From Porphyrobacter sp. CACIAM 03H1 (GTDB lineage Bacteria > Pseudomonadota > Alphaproteobacteria > Sphingomonadales > Sphingomonadaceae): DNA of 64,000 bases. The stretch lies in the NCBI RefSeq assembly GCF_002215495.1, contig NZ_CP021378.1, forward strand, positions 3,364,659 to 3,428,658. The letters are read 5' to 3'. Both the position numbers and the translations under genes were made by a program. A model generated the notes under the pieces. It saw only the letters and a program-made list of their open reading frames with translations. It made no database searches and had not been told where the DNA came from. Each line of letters begins with the position of its first letter. Position 1 is the stretch's first letter. Below are positions 30,831-39,806 of this stretch, in pieces.

Positions 30831-31310
30831 ATGCACAAGAACACGATCTGCCTGTGGTTCGACAACGCCGCCGAGGAGGCGGCGCGGTTCTATGCCGCGA
30901 CCTTTCCCGATAGCAGCGTCGGAGCGATCATCCGTGCCCCGCTCGACAACCCCGGCACCCGGGCTGGCGACGTGGTAATCGTCGAGTTCACCGTGCTCGG
31001 CATCCCCTGCATCGGCCTCAACGGCGGCCCGATCTTCCCGCAGACCGAGGCGTTCAGCTTCCAGGTGATGACCGAGGACCAGCCCGAGACGGACCGTTAC
31101 TGGGACGCGATCGTCGGGAACGGCGGCGCCGAGAGCGCCTGCGGGTGGTGCAAGGACCGCTGGGGCATCAACTGGCAGATCACGCCCCGCAGCCTCACCG
31201 AGGCCCTCGCGGCAGGGGGAGACGAGGCCGCGCGGGCCTTCGCCGCGATGATGACCATGCAGAAGATCGACGTCGCCGGCATCGACGCGGCGCGGCGGGG
31301 AGAAGGCTGA
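30831..31310 (+). CDS. PhnB-like VOC protein (3-demethylubiquinone methyltransferase-type fold)
   Basis: 159 residues. The ATG at 30831 follows AAGGAG; an ATG at 30816 overlaps the previous stop and is an alternative. LWFDNAAEEAARFYAATFPD, then GIPCIGLNGGPIFP, and CGWCKDRWGINWQITP are hallmarks of PF06983-type proteins, which have the VOC fold but no shown methyltransferase activity. The stop overlaps the following reductase gene (TGATG). Confidence 0.9.
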   Translation: MHKNTICLWFDNAAEEAARFYAATFPDSSVGAIIRAPLDNPGTRAGDVVIVEFTVLGIPCIGLNGGPIFPQTEAFSFQVMTEDQPETDRYWDAIVGNGGAESACGWCKDRWGINWQITPRSLTEALAAGGDEAARAFAAMMTMQKIDVAGIDAARRGEG

Positions 31311-31987
31311 TGCGCCAGATCCACGCCGCCGCCTTCGTTTCGCTCGACGGGGTGATGCAGGGCCCGGGCGGGCCGCACGAGGACGTCACCGGAGGCTTTA
31401 CCGAGGGCGGGTGGGTGTTCAAGCTGTGGGACCCGACGGTGGGCGAGGAAATGGACCGCCTGTTCGGGCGCGACTACGACCTCTTGCTGGGGCGGCGCAC
31501 CTACGACATCTTCGCGGGCTACTGGCCCTATGTCGAACCGGAGGACGATAGCGCGGACATGAGCCGCGCCTTCACCGCCTGCCGCAAATATGTCCTGTCG
31601 CGCGGCACACCGAACCTCGATTGGGCGAACAGCCATCGCCTCGCCGGCATCGCCGAGGTCGCGGCGCTCAAGCAGACCGACGGCCCCGACCTCGTCATCC
31701 AGGGGTCGAGCACGCTCTATCCTCCGCTTCTCGCCGCCTGGCTGATCGACCGGCTGACGCTGCTGATCTTCCCGGCCGTGCTGGGACAGGGCAAGCGCCT
31801 GTTCGGCGAAGGCACCCAGCCGGGACTGCTGAGCCTCGTCGAGCAGCGCGCGGGCGTTCAGGGCACGCTCATCGCCACTTACGAACAACGCGGGAGCCTG
31901 CCGCCGATGCCCGACTTCGCACCGCAGCAGAGCACCAGCGAACGCGAGACGGTACGCCAGCAGGCGATGCGCGAGGGAGTGTGGTGA
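31310..31987 (+). CDS. Dihydrofolate-reductase-like (RibD C-terminal domain) protein
   Basis: 225 residues. A Rossmann-like DHFR/RibD fold: AAFVSLDGVMQGPGG at the start, LLLGRRTYDIF for NADPH phosphate contacts, LVIQGSSTLYPPLL and LIFPAVLGQGKRLF at the end. These YwjB/YyaP-like proteins form a large group of uncharacterised NADPH reductases. Its position in the HxlR operon with two VOC proteins points to detoxification of some electrophile or quinone, by inference only. It is coupled on both sides. Confidence 0.9.
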   Translation: MRQIHAAAFVSLDGVMQGPGGPHEDVTGGFTEGGWVFKLWDPTVGEEMDRLFGRDYDLLLGRRTYDIFAGYWPYVEPEDDSADMSRAFTACRKYVLSRGTPNLDWANSHRLAGIAEVAALKQTDGPDLVIQGSSTLYPPLLAAWLIDRLTLLIFPAVLGQGKRLFGEGTQPGLLSLVEQRAGVQGTLIATYEQRGSLPPMPDFAPQQSTSERETVRQQAMREGVW

Positions 31988-32376
31988 TGATGCGGATTTT
32001 CCTGATGGCGACGCTCGGGACCCTGACTGCCTTCGCCCCGCCTGCCCATGCACAGCAGGCCGGTGAGACGCGGCTAGTGGTGCGGCCGTCTCCCGCCGTG
32101 CCAGCGACGCCGACACCGGACCAGCAAGCCGCCGTGCTGGAGCGCTTCGCCCGTGCGCGCGACAATCTGGTCGCGCTGCGCGAGGGGCGGCGGTCGGTCA
32201 GCGACCTGTCACCGCAGGAATTGCAGGACGTCCTCGATTACGACCGCCGGGTGCGCGGCGATTATCCCGACACCCGCGGCGCGAAGCAGCAATGCATCGA
32301 CGACGAATTCCGGCGGGCGGGCGGGCGCCCCTCGGCGCTGGCGCGGCAGGTGATCGCCCTCAAGTGCCGCAACTGA
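31987..32376 (+). CDS. Exported small protein of unknown function
   Basis: 129 residues from the ATG at 31987, overlapping the reductase stop. A signal peptide (FLMATLGTLTAFAPPAHAQQ) predicts export with cleavage after AHA. The mature protein is Arg/Asp-rich and helical, with two Cys (QQCIDDEF and LKCRN) that could pair in the periplasm. No family recognised. It is last in the HxlR operon by spacing, though its role may be unrelated. Confidence 0.7.
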   Translation: MMRIFLMATLGTLTAFAPPAHAQQAGETRLVVRPSPAVPATPTPDQQAAVLERFARARDNLVALREGRRSVSDLSPQELQDVLDYDRRVRGDYPDTRGAKQQCIDDEFRRAGGRPSALARQVIALKCRN

Positions 32377-32388
32377 GCGGCGGGCGCC

Positions 32389-32997
32389 TCAAACCAGCGC
32401 CCGCTCGCGCGCGATCATCGCCGCCTGTGTGCGGTTCTTCGCGCCGAGCTTGCGGCAGATCAGCTTGACGTGGAGCTTGATGGTAGGCTCGCGCAGGTCG
32501 AGGTCGCGGGCGATCTCCTTGTTCGCCTGCCCCGCGCACAGCCCCGCCAGCACCTGCCGCTCGCGCGGGGAAAGGCCGCTCTCGCCCGCAGGACTGCGCG
32601 CGGGGCGGTGGAGGTCGATCGGCATGTAGGTCTCGCCCGCCGCCATGAAGCGGATCGCGTTGACCAGCGAGCGCGCGGGCAGGGTCTTGGGCAGATAGCC
32701 CGCCGCGCCGCAGGCCAGCACCCGCTCGGCGACATCGTGCGGGGCAAGGCCGCTCATCAGCGCGACCGGCCGCCCGAAGCTCGCTGCCAGCGCTTTCTCC
32801 AGCCCGGCATAGCCGTCCATCCCGGGCATCCCGAAGTCGAGCACCACGAGATCATAGGGCGGCGTCGCCGCGGCGATGGCGGCGAGCGCCTGGGGCAGAT
32901 CGGCAACCGTATCGACCGCGAAGCCGCCCTCAGCCTCGAGATAGGAGCGCAGCACGTCGCGCAGCAGTTCGTGGTCGTCGGCGATCAGGATGCGCAT
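32389..32997 (-). CDS. NarL/LuxR-family response regulator
   Basis: 202 residues. Receiver ~1-120 with acidic DD at 7-8, phosphoacceptor Asp54 (VVLDFGMPG) and Lys in YLPKTL. HTH of LuxR type ~140-200: LSPRERQVLAGLCAGQANKE, then TIKLHVKLICRKLGAKNR. The start at 32997 overlaps the last 13 bases of the hybrid kinase gene, so the pair forms one two-component system. The target genes are not known; the chaperone-usher cluster just beyond the kinase is a candidate. Confidence 0.92.
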   Translation of the reverse strand: MRILIADDHELLRDVLRSYLEAEGGFAVDTVADLPQALAAIAAATPPYDLVVLDFGMPGMDGYAGLEKALAASFGRPVALMSGLAPHDVAERVLACGAAGYLPKTLPARSLVNAIRFMAAGETYMPIDLHRPARSPAGESGLSPRERQVLAGLCAGQANKEIARDLDLREPTIKLHVKLICRKLGAKNRTQAAMIARERALV

Positions 32998-35459
32998 CGT
33001 TTCGTCCTTTCGCGGGCCGCCTCGATGGCGGCGGCGGCAGCGCCCGCAAGGCGCGCCGCACTGGTCGGCTTGCCGAGCACACCGTCGAAGCCGCCCTCCG
33101 GCCCCTGATGCAGCTGATGGACGCGCGGCAGCGCCGTCAGCAGCAGCACCGGCAGGTCGGCACGGTAGCGGCGCAGCGCCTTGGCGAGCTGTGCGCCGTT
33201 CATGTTCGGCATGTCGTAATCGGTGATCACCAGATCCCACGCCGCCGGATCCTCGCGGACCACTGCCATGGCGTCGGTCGGATCGAGGCACGGGCCGACT
33301 TCGGCGCCGACCTGTTCGAGCATCGCGGCAACCACGTCGACCACGGCGGGGTTGTCGTCGACCACCAGCACCGCCTTGCCCGCAAGCCCCGGGCCGGGCC
33401 GCGCTGCTGCTTCGCCGACCCTCGCCGGATCGCCCGCACCGACCGGCTCGAGCGGCCACCAGATCTCGAACACCGTGCCGCAATCGGGCCATGACTGGAT
33501 CGCCAGCGCGCCGCGATTGCTGGCGATGATCCCGGACACCACCGCAAGGCCCAGCCCTGTCCCGGCCTCGCCCTTGTGGGTGAAGAAGGGTTCGAACACC
33601 TGCTCCAGTTCCTCCGGTCGGATGCCGATCCCGGTGTCGCTGATGCGGATCAGCGCGGCGGGCCCGGAAGGCACGGTGCCGAGCATCAGCTTGCCCGTCG
33701 GCTGATAGCCTTCGGCACTCAGCACCTCGAGCTTGATCCGCGCGGTCTCGCCCGGGCGCAGCGCGTCGCGGGCATTGAGCACGAGGTTCAGCACCACCTG
33801 GTTCAGTTCGGTGTCGTCGGTCAGCGCCATCAGCGGCGAAGGCGGCAGTTCGAGCTCGATGCGGTGCAGCGGATCGGTGAGGCTCGGCGCGACCAGATCG
33901 CGCACGTCCCACAGGGTGCGGCGCAGATCGACCAACCGCGGGTGCGGCACCCGCCGCCCGAGGGTCAGCAGCTTCTCGACCAGCCCCGCCGCGGTGGTCG
34001 CGGCCGACTGGATCCGCAGCGAATGGTGCCGCACGCGGTTGTCGTCGATATGGCGCAGCAGCTCGGCCGTGCCGGAGATCGCGGCGATGAGATTGTTGAA
34101 ATCATGAGCGATCCCGCTCGCGAGCTGGCCCACGACCTCCTGCCGCTGGGCCAGCATCAGCTGTTCGCGCAGCCGCGCCTTCTCGCGCTCCATTCCGCGC
34201 CGCTCGCCGACATCGCGGGTGACGCAGACGATCCCGCCATCGGGCGCGAGCGAGAGCGCGATCTCCTGGTCGACCGGCGAACCGTCGGCCCTGCGTCCCT
34301 GGGTCTCGCCACGCCACTGGCCGTGGGCGAACAGCAGCGGCATGGCCTCGTCGTTGATGCGCTGCGCCTCTTCCGGGGCATAGAGCGCACTCCACGGTTC
34401 GCCCACCAGCACATCGGGATCGGGATAGCCGAACATCGTCGCATGGGCGCGGTTCATGAAGATGAAGCGCCCTTCGGCATCGGTCAGGGCAATGCCGTCG
34501 TCCGAAGCCTCGATCGCGGCGACCTGGCGGGCGAGCCGGGCCTCGGTCGCGACCCGTTCGGCCTCGGCGAGCTTGCGGGCCGAGATGTCGCGGATGATCG
34601 CGGCGAAACCTGCCGGGCCCGCGTCCACGCCGCTCTCCTCGGGCCACATCGCGAGCGACAGTTCGACAGGAAACTCGTGCCCCGCCTTGCACAGCGCGGG
34701 CACCTCGACCGTCTGGCCGACCAGCTTCGCCGGCGCGCGCGCTCGCAGCCGCGCGACCCCGGCGTGATGGTCCTTGCGGTGCTGGCGCGGGATGATCAGG
34801 TCGAGGCTCTGGCCGAGCGCTTCCTCCGCGCTCCAGCCGAACATCGCCTCTGCGGCACGGTTCCACAGGATGATGCGGCTATGGGCATCGGTGCACACGA
34901 AGGCATCGGTGGTGGTCTCGGCGATCAGTTGGGCGATGCGCCGCTCTTGCCGGGCCTGCTGCCCCTCGAGCAGTGCCACCACCTGCCGCGCCATCAGCTG
35001 GAGAATGTCCGCCTCGCGCGCCGAAAAGCCCTCGCGCGGGGTCGGGTCGATCACGCACAGCGTGCCGATCTGGTGCCCGTCGGCAAGCACCAGCGGCGCG
35101 CCTGCATAGAAGCGGATATGCGGCGCCCCGGTGACCAGCGGGTTGCGCCTGAAGCGCGGATCCTCGGAGGCATCGGGCACCACCATCACGCCGCTGCCGG
35201 CAATCGTGTGCCCGCAGAAGCTTTCGCGGCGGCAGGTTTCGGACGCCTCCAGCCCGTGGCGCGACTTGAACCACTGCCGGCCCTCGTCGACCAAGCTGAC
35301 GAGCGCGATCGCGGTGTCGAAGCGGTCGGCGGCCAGCCGGGTGATGACATCGAGCTCGGGCTCGGGCGGGGTGTCGAGCACCGCCAGCCGGTGCAGCGCG
35401 GCGAGGCGCTCGGGCTCGTCATGCGGGATCGGCGGAAAAGTGAAATCGGGCTCGAGCAT
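32985..35459 (-). CDS. Hybrid sensor histidine kinase, GAF-PAS-PAS-HisKA-HATPase-REC
   Basis: 824 residues, soluble. GAF ~25-170 (RLAALHRLAVLDTPPEPELD, CRRESFCGHTI), PAS ~185-310, PAS ~320-435, phospho-His452 in IAHDFNNLIAAISG, ATPase ~560-670 (NQVVLNLVLNARDAL, then GTGLGLAVVSGI), and a carboxy receiver with Asp747 (VITDYDMPNMNG). The HDFNN box marks the subfamily that often works with LuxR-type regulators. The ATG at 35459 is chosen since the conserved GAF lead-in begins soon after; an in-frame GTG at 35603 adds 48 residues of no recognised domain. No ribosome site decides it. The 281 bp before the DUF4402 gene hold no other gene. Confidence 0.9.
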   Translation of the reverse strand: MLEPDFTFPPIPHDEPERLAALHRLAVLDTPPEPELDVITRLAADRFDTAIALVSLVDEGRQWFKSRHGLEASETCRRESFCGHTIAGSGVMVVPDASEDPRFRRNPLVTGAPHIRFYAGAPLVLADGHQIGTLCVIDPTPREGFSAREADILQLMARQVVALLEGQQARQERRIAQLIAETTTDAFVCTDAHSRIILWNRAAEAMFGWSAEEALGQSLDLIIPRQHRKDHHAGVARLRARAPAKLVGQTVEVPALCKAGHEFPVELSLAMWPEESGVDAGPAGFAAIIRDISARKLAEAERVATEARLARQVAAIEASDDGIALTDAEGRFIFMNRAHATMFGYPDPDVLVGEPWSALYAPEEAQRINDEAMPLLFAHGQWRGETQGRRADGSPVDQEIALSLAPDGGIVCVTRDVGERRGMEREKARLREQLMLAQRQEVVGQLASGIAHDFNNLIAAISGTAELLRHIDDNRVRHHSLRIQSAATTAAGLVEKLLTLGRRVPHPRLVDLRRTLWDVRDLVAPSLTDPLHRIELELPPSPLMALTDDTELNQVVLNLVLNARDALRPGETARIKLEVLSAEGYQPTGKLMLGTVPSGPAALIRISDTGIGIRPEELEQVFEPFFTHKGEAGTGLGLAVVSGIIASNRGALAIQSWPDCGTVFEIWWPLEPVGAGDPARVGEAAARPGPGLAGKAVLVVDDNPAVVDVVAAMLEQVGAEVGPCLDPTDAMAVVREDPAAWDLVITDYDMPNMNGAQLAKALRRYRADLPVLLLTALPRVHQLHQGPEGGFDGVLGKPTSAARLAGAAAAAIEAARERTKRCAS

Positions 35460-35740
35460 GGTGTCGTGCAGTCCGTCAGGAAGGTCGCGTAAAACAGGAG
35501 CCCCGGGTGGTTCTCGCGCGTCGCCCGCGCAATCCGGCCATAAGGGAGAAAACTTATCCTTTCGTATAGGTGACCCTGTCCCTGCGGGCTGGCCGTTATC
35601 CACGCGTTAGCCGGCCTCAACCCTTTCGCGCCCCGGATTAGCCTTGCGCGATCACGACAGTCCCGCGCCGGTCCGCCATCCAGAGGTCAGCCACGGCGCT
35701 CCTGCCGCTGGACTTGACCAGACCAAGAAGGACCAATGAC

Positions 35741-36232
35741 ATGAACAAGCTGTTTGCCGGAGCCGTCGTGCTCGCCTCGCTCGCCGCCGCCACCTCGGCC
35801 CAGGCCCAGTCGGCCGATGCCGGCGCCGGTGCCAAGATCATCGCCCCGCTCGAGATCAGCAACGTGACCGATCTGTACTTCGGCACCATCGCGCCCTCGA
35901 CCAGCGTCGCCGACATCGTCACCGTCGCCGCCGACGGCAGCCGCAAGTGCGGCCCGGCGCTGACCTGCCTGACCGCCGACCACACCGCCGCCGCCTTCGC
36001 GGTGACCGGCGAGGCCGACGCCTTCTACACCATCTCGCTCCCCAAGGAGATCAAGATCGTCAACGAGAACGGCACAGCGATGCGCGTCGCGGACTTCACC
36101 GGCTCGAAGGCCAACGGCCAGCTCCTCAAGGGCGAAGACAGCTTCACCGTCGGCGGCACGCTCGATGTCGGCGTGCGCCAGGAAGCGGGCAAGTACACCG
36201 GTAGCTTCACCGTCGCGGTGGAATACCAGTAA
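35741..36232 (+). CDS. DUF4402 secreted protein, probable fimbrial subunit
   Basis: 163 residues; the ATG at 35741 follows AAGGACC. A signal peptide ends SAQAQS. The mature domain is an immunoglobulin-like beta sandwich with the DUF4402 pattern: LEISNVTDLYFGTIAPS, a Cys pair (RKCGPALTCL) and a closing VGVRQEAGKYTGSFTVAVEY, where YTGSFTV is typical of spore-coat-U/pilin-type subunits. Chaperone and usher-like genes follow, so this is probably the polymerised subunit. A hairpin behind the stop may hold most transcription here and give the subunit its excess. Confidence 0.85.
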   Translation: MNKLFAGAVVLASLAAATSAQAQSADAGAGAKIIAPLEISNVTDLYFGTIAPSTSVADIVTVAADGSRKCGPALTCLTADHTAAAFAVTGEADAFYTISLPKEIKIVNENGTAMRVADFTGSKANGQLLKGEDSFTVGGTLDVGVRQEAGKYTGSFTVAVEYQ

Positions 36233-36252
36233 AGCCCTCCGTGGCAGGGGGG

Positions 36253-36288
36253 ACGGGACCGCGCATTTTCCCCCGCACGGTCCCGTTT
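36253..36288 (+). terminator. Partial terminator between subunit and chaperone genes
   Basis: A 9-bp stem ACGGGACCG / CGGTCCCGT, loop 16 nt, and only three T. A leaky terminator or RNA stabiliser here would favour the first gene of the cluster, as is usual in pilus operons. Confidence 0.5.
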
Positions 36289-36339
36289 CCCCCCCGCGCC
36301 ATGCCCAAGACCACCCCTGCCATCCCGAGGTCGTCCCCC

Positions 36340-37161
36340 ATGCTCCGCCTGTCTTTCGCCGCCGCGCTTGCCGCGGCGCTTGCCGCTCCCGTGCCCGCCG
36401 CCGCCGAACTGCTGGTCGCCCCCACCCGCGTGGTGCTGACCCCCGAGGCGCGCTCGTCCGAACTCGTGCTCGTCAACAAGGGCACCGAAACCGCCGCCTT
36501 CCGCATCGGCATCGAGAACCGCCGGATGCTGGCGGACGGCAGTCTCGAGGACGCCCCCGCCGCGCAGGAGGGCGAGGCCTTCGCCGACGACAAGCTGCGC
36601 TACTCCCCGCGCCAGCTGGTGCTCGAACCCGGCGCGCGCCAGGTGGTGCGCATCATGGCGAGCGCCCCCGGCGATCTCGCCCCGGGCGAATACCGCTCGC
36701 ACCTGCGCCTGATGTCCGCCCCCGTCAGTGCGGGCACGGCGAGCGTTGCGGGCGAGGGTCCGGCCGACAACAGCCTGTCGATCGAACTCGTCGCGATCCG
36801 CTCGATCACCATCCCCGTCATCCTGCGCGTCGGCGCGCTCGAGGCCAGCGTCACGATGGACAGCGCCGCGCTGCGCGACGAGGCGCCCGACCAGCTCGTC
36901 GTCCGCCTGACCCGCTCCGGCACGCGCTCGACCTATGGCGATGTCAGCTTTACGCCCGAAGGCGCGAAGGAACCCGCGTGGCTGGTGCGGGGCGTCGCGA
37001 TCTACACCCCCAACACGAGCCGCGAGGTGATCGTGCCGCTTCCATCCGAGGTGCGCAGCCAGCTGGCAGGCAAGCGGGTGCGGATCGACTACACCTCCAC
37101 CGACGCCGGCGATCCGGCCAGTGCGGGCAAGCTGCTCGCCAGCCTCACCGCGGCGCTTTGA
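36340..37161 (+). CDS. Periplasmic pilus-assembly chaperone (FimC/PapD-like)
   Basis: 273 residues from the ATG at 36340; an upstream ATG at 36301 would put 13 residues before the signal peptide. The signal peptide ends PVPAAAE. The first chaperone domain has LLVAPTRVVLTPEARSSELV at its start and YSPRQLVLEPGARQVVRIM, the G1-like donor strand region. The second domain is shorter and less conserved. Such chaperones complete the subunit's fold by donor-strand exchange. Gap to the usher-like gene is 27 bp. Confidence 0.87.
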   Translation: MLRLSFAAALAAALAAPVPAAAELLVAPTRVVLTPEARSSELVLVNKGTETAAFRIGIENRRMLADGSLEDAPAAQEGEAFADDKLRYSPRQLVLEPGARQVVRIMASAPGDLAPGEYRSHLRLMSAPVSAGTASVAGEGPADNSLSIELVAIRSITIPVILRVGALEASVTMDSAALRDEAPDQLVVRLTRSGTRSTYGDVSFTPEGAKEPAWLVRGVAIYTPNTSREVIVPLPSEVRSQLAGKRVRIDYTSTDAGDPASAGKLLASLTAAL

Positions 37162-37188
37162 GCCCATGACCCGGCCCGGTCTTCACCC

Positions 37189-39783
37189 ATGTCCCGCCGA
37201 ACGTTCAGGCCGCTGCACTGGCTGTCCCTGCTGCTGTGCGCAGCCGGACTGCTCGGCGCAGGCGCTGCCCCGGTTCGGGCGCAGGAAGACGGCCTGTTCG
37301 ATCGGCTATTCGGCAGCGACCCCGCCGCCGAGCGCGCCGGTCCGGCCTCTGACGGGCTCGCCCTTCCAGCCCTTTTTGCTGATGGCAGGCTGATCGCTGA
37401 CGCCATCCCGCTCCACGATCTCGGGGCCGGGGGCGGCGCCTGCGTCGCAATCCTCCCGCTGCTGGAGGCGCTCGAGCTGGCGCACGACGAGACGGGCGAA
37501 GGCATCGCCCTCACCCTTCCCGAGCCGCGCCGCAGCGTCACCATCCCGGCCGCCGCCCTGCTCCCTAGCCCCTCCGGCGATTGCCTGCCGCTCGCCGGTG
37601 TGCCCACCCATCTCCCCCTCTCGCTCACCCACGACACGGTAAGCCAATGCCTCGTGATCGCGCCCACCGCGGCCCTGCCGGTGCTGATGCGCCTTGCGCG
37701 CGAGGAACGGCAGGCGCGGCTGCGGCCCGAGACCCTGCGCCCCGCCTTCCCGCTGCTCCCCCGCCCCGACCGCCGCGCCGAGTTGTGGAGCGCCGATTTT
37801 GGCGCTGGCGCGGGGATCGCGCCGCAGGGCCGCCAGCTTTCGGCCAGCCTGCTGGCGAGCGGTGCCCTGTTCGGCATGGCAGGCCGCGCGAGCGTCGCGC
37901 TGGGCGGCGACGGCCGGATCACCGCCGGGCTCGCCTTCACCGAGGCGCGCGACACGCCCGACCTGCTCGGCCCGCTGGGCGCGCGCAGCATCGCGCTTGG
38001 CGACATCGCCGCCCCGGCCCAGCCGCTGATCGCCGACGCCCTTTCGGGCCGCGGGCTGGTGATCTCCTCGCGCGCGCCGTGGCGAGCCGATCTCGTCGAC
38101 ACCATCACCCTGTCCGGCCCTCTCCCCGCAGGCTGGGAGGCCGAGCTGTGGCATGAGGAACGCCTCGTCGCCGTCACCCGCACCCCTGACGCGGCCGGAC
38201 AATGGCTGTTCGGCGACATCCCGGTGCGGATCGGGGAGAACCGCTGGGCGGTGCGCCTCTACGGCCCCAATGGCGAGACCGACGAGCAGGTCTTCACCCG
38301 GCTGGTCGGCACCGAGATGAACCCCGAGAACGAGGTCGGCTTCAGCTTCGGGGTGGTCGACGGCGGGCGCCCGCTGATCGGCGAGACGCTCGCTGGAGAG
38401 CCCGCCGGGCCGACCGCCTTCGCCAGCCTCGACTGGGGAATGACCCCCGATGTCACCGCGCGGCTGGATCTGCGCGCAGGACTGGAGGGCAAGCCCGCCG
38501 TGGCGCTCGGTCTCAACGGCGCGCTGGGCGGCGGGCTGTGGGCGGTGACCGGCGCGCGCGACCGTGCGGGAGGGCTCGGCGGGGCGATCCGGCTGGCGCG
38601 GCGGTTCGGGGCGCAGGACCTGACTGTCGACCTCGCCCGTCACGGCACCGACGACAGCCCCGGCCTTCCCCCGCTGGTGCGTGAATTCGCGAGCGTCATG
38701 ACCCTCGCGGGGCAGGGCCGTATCGGGCTGGGACGGCTGAGCCTTCCCTGGCAAGCGCGCTTCCAGTCCGGTGCGCTGCGGCGCGGCGGGCAGCGCGAAA
38801 TCATCGCCACGCGGGCGGTGCTGCCGATGGCCGACTGGCAGGCGAACCTTGCGCTCGGCGCGGTGCGCGAGGGGACGACCCCGTGGATCGGCACCGCCGC
38901 CTTGGGTCTCACCGCAAGGCACGGCGACTGGCGCCTCAGGAGCGGCGTCACCGCCTCGGACCGGGCGGGATGGCGAGTGGACGGGGCCAGCCTCTCCGCC
39001 GCACGGCGGCTGGGGGCGCAGGGCAATGTCGCGCTCGATCTCGATTGGGAGGCGCAGAGCGGCCGGATCGGCGGCGGGGTGACCTTTGCGCGAACCTTCG
39101 GCCCCCTCGGCCTCAGCGCCTCGGCAGGGCGCGAGGGGGACGGCTGGCGGGCGGGGATCGGCCTCACCCTCGGCCTGTTCCGCGGCCCCGATCGCTGGCG
39201 CACCGCGCCTGCAGGCATCACCCGGTCAGGGGCGATCATGGCCGAGCTGTTCGTCGACGAGGACGGCGACGGCACCCGCGATCCCGCCGAGGCCGGGGTC
39301 GCAGAGGGCCGTTTCATCGTCGGCGCGGCGTTGCGGCGCGAGGCGACCGACGCCGCAGGGCGCGTACTGATTGGCGGCATCGCGCCGGGACCCGCGACCG
39401 ATCTCGAGGTGCAGATGGCGAGCCTTTCCGACTTCACCTTGCGCCCCGCCCGGGCCGGTGACCGCATCACCCTGCGCCCCGGGGAAGTGCGCCATGTGCC
39501 CATTGGCCTGCGTCCCACGGGGAGCATCGAGGTGCAGGTGCTGCTGGTCGCCGGAGACGAGCGCACCCCGCGTTCGGGTGTGCCGGTGATCCTGCGCGAC
39601 GCACAAGGTGGCGAGGCGGCGCGGGCGGTCACCGATTTCGACGGCTATGTGCTGTTCGAGGGGCTGGCCTTCGGCACCTTTCGGGCCGAGGCGGCGGGGC
39701 AGGTGGGCAGCCCGCTGACGGTGTCCCGCGAGGTCCCCGATGCGCGGACCCGCCTGCTGATCCCAGCCGCGAAGCCGCGCTGA
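37189..39783 (+). CDS. Usher-like outer-membrane protein of a reduced chaperone-usher system
   Basis: 864 residues with a signal peptide ending PVRAQE. A two-Cys amino-terminal domain (~30-170) is followed by a long run of alternating hydrophobic beta strands (~195-660) as in a large outer-membrane barrel: SLDWGMTPDVTARLDLRAGL, GLGRLSLPWQARFQSGALR. At ~690-710, FVDEDGDGTRDPAEAG is a Ca-binding-loop-like motif of SdrD/Cna-B type, and a second beta-sandwich module (SIEVQVLLVAGD, VLFEGLAFGTFRAEA) ends the protein. FimD/PapC signatures are not clear, so usher function rests on position, size and topology. Carboxy modules could replace the usual plug or carboxy domains. Confidence 0.75.
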   Translation: MSRRTFRPLHWLSLLLCAAGLLGAGAAPVRAQEDGLFDRLFGSDPAAERAGPASDGLALPALFADGRLIADAIPLHDLGAGGGACVAILPLLEALELAHDETGEGIALTLPEPRRSVTIPAAALLPSPSGDCLPLAGVPTHLPLSLTHDTVSQCLVIAPTAALPVLMRLAREERQARLRPETLRPAFPLLPRPDRRAELWSADFGAGAGIAPQGRQLSASLLASGALFGMAGRASVALGGDGRITAGLAFTEARDTPDLLGPLGARSIALGDIAAPAQPLIADALSGRGLVISSRAPWRADLVDTITLSGPLPAGWEAELWHEERLVAVTRTPDAAGQWLFGDIPVRIGENRWAVRLYGPNGETDEQVFTRLVGTEMNPENEVGFSFGVVDGGRPLIGETLAGEPAGPTAFASLDWGMTPDVTARLDLRAGLEGKPAVALGLNGALGGGLWAVTGARDRAGGLGGAIRLARRFGAQDLTVDLARHGTDDSPGLPPLVREFASVMTLAGQGRIGLGRLSLPWQARFQSGALRRGGQREIIATRAVLPMADWQANLALGAVREGTTPWIGTAALGLTARHGDWRLRSGVTASDRAGWRVDGASLSAARRLGAQGNVALDLDWEAQSGRIGGGVTFARTFGPLGLSASAGREGDGWRAGIGLTLGLFRGPDRWRTAPAGITRSGAIMAELFVDEDGDGTRDPAEAGVAEGRFIVGAALRREATDAAGRVLIGGIAPGPATDLEVQMASLSDFTLRPARAGDRITLRPGEVRHVPIGLRPTGSIEVQVLLVAGDERTPRSGVPVILRDAQGGEAARAVTDFDGYVLFEGLAFGTFRAEAAGQVGSPLTVSREVPDARTRLLIPAAKPR

Positions 39784-39806
39784 GGCTCCGCCTGCCCGGA
39801 AGGGGG

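Noticed and set aside
33576..35492. 638-codon plus-strand open frame opposite the hybrid kinase
   Set aside because: Shadow frame; the kinase has ordered GAF, PAS, HisKA, ATPase and receiver motifs.
35460..35603. Amino-terminal extension of the hybrid kinase from a GTG at 35603
   Set aside because: The 48 extra residues match no domain, and the conserved GAF lead-in starts soon after the ATG at 35459; still possible since neither start has a clear ribosome site.
35596..35604. Near-consensus DnaA box TTATCCACG
   Set aside because: A lone box with one mismatch is expected by chance in 64 kb and has no partner nearby.
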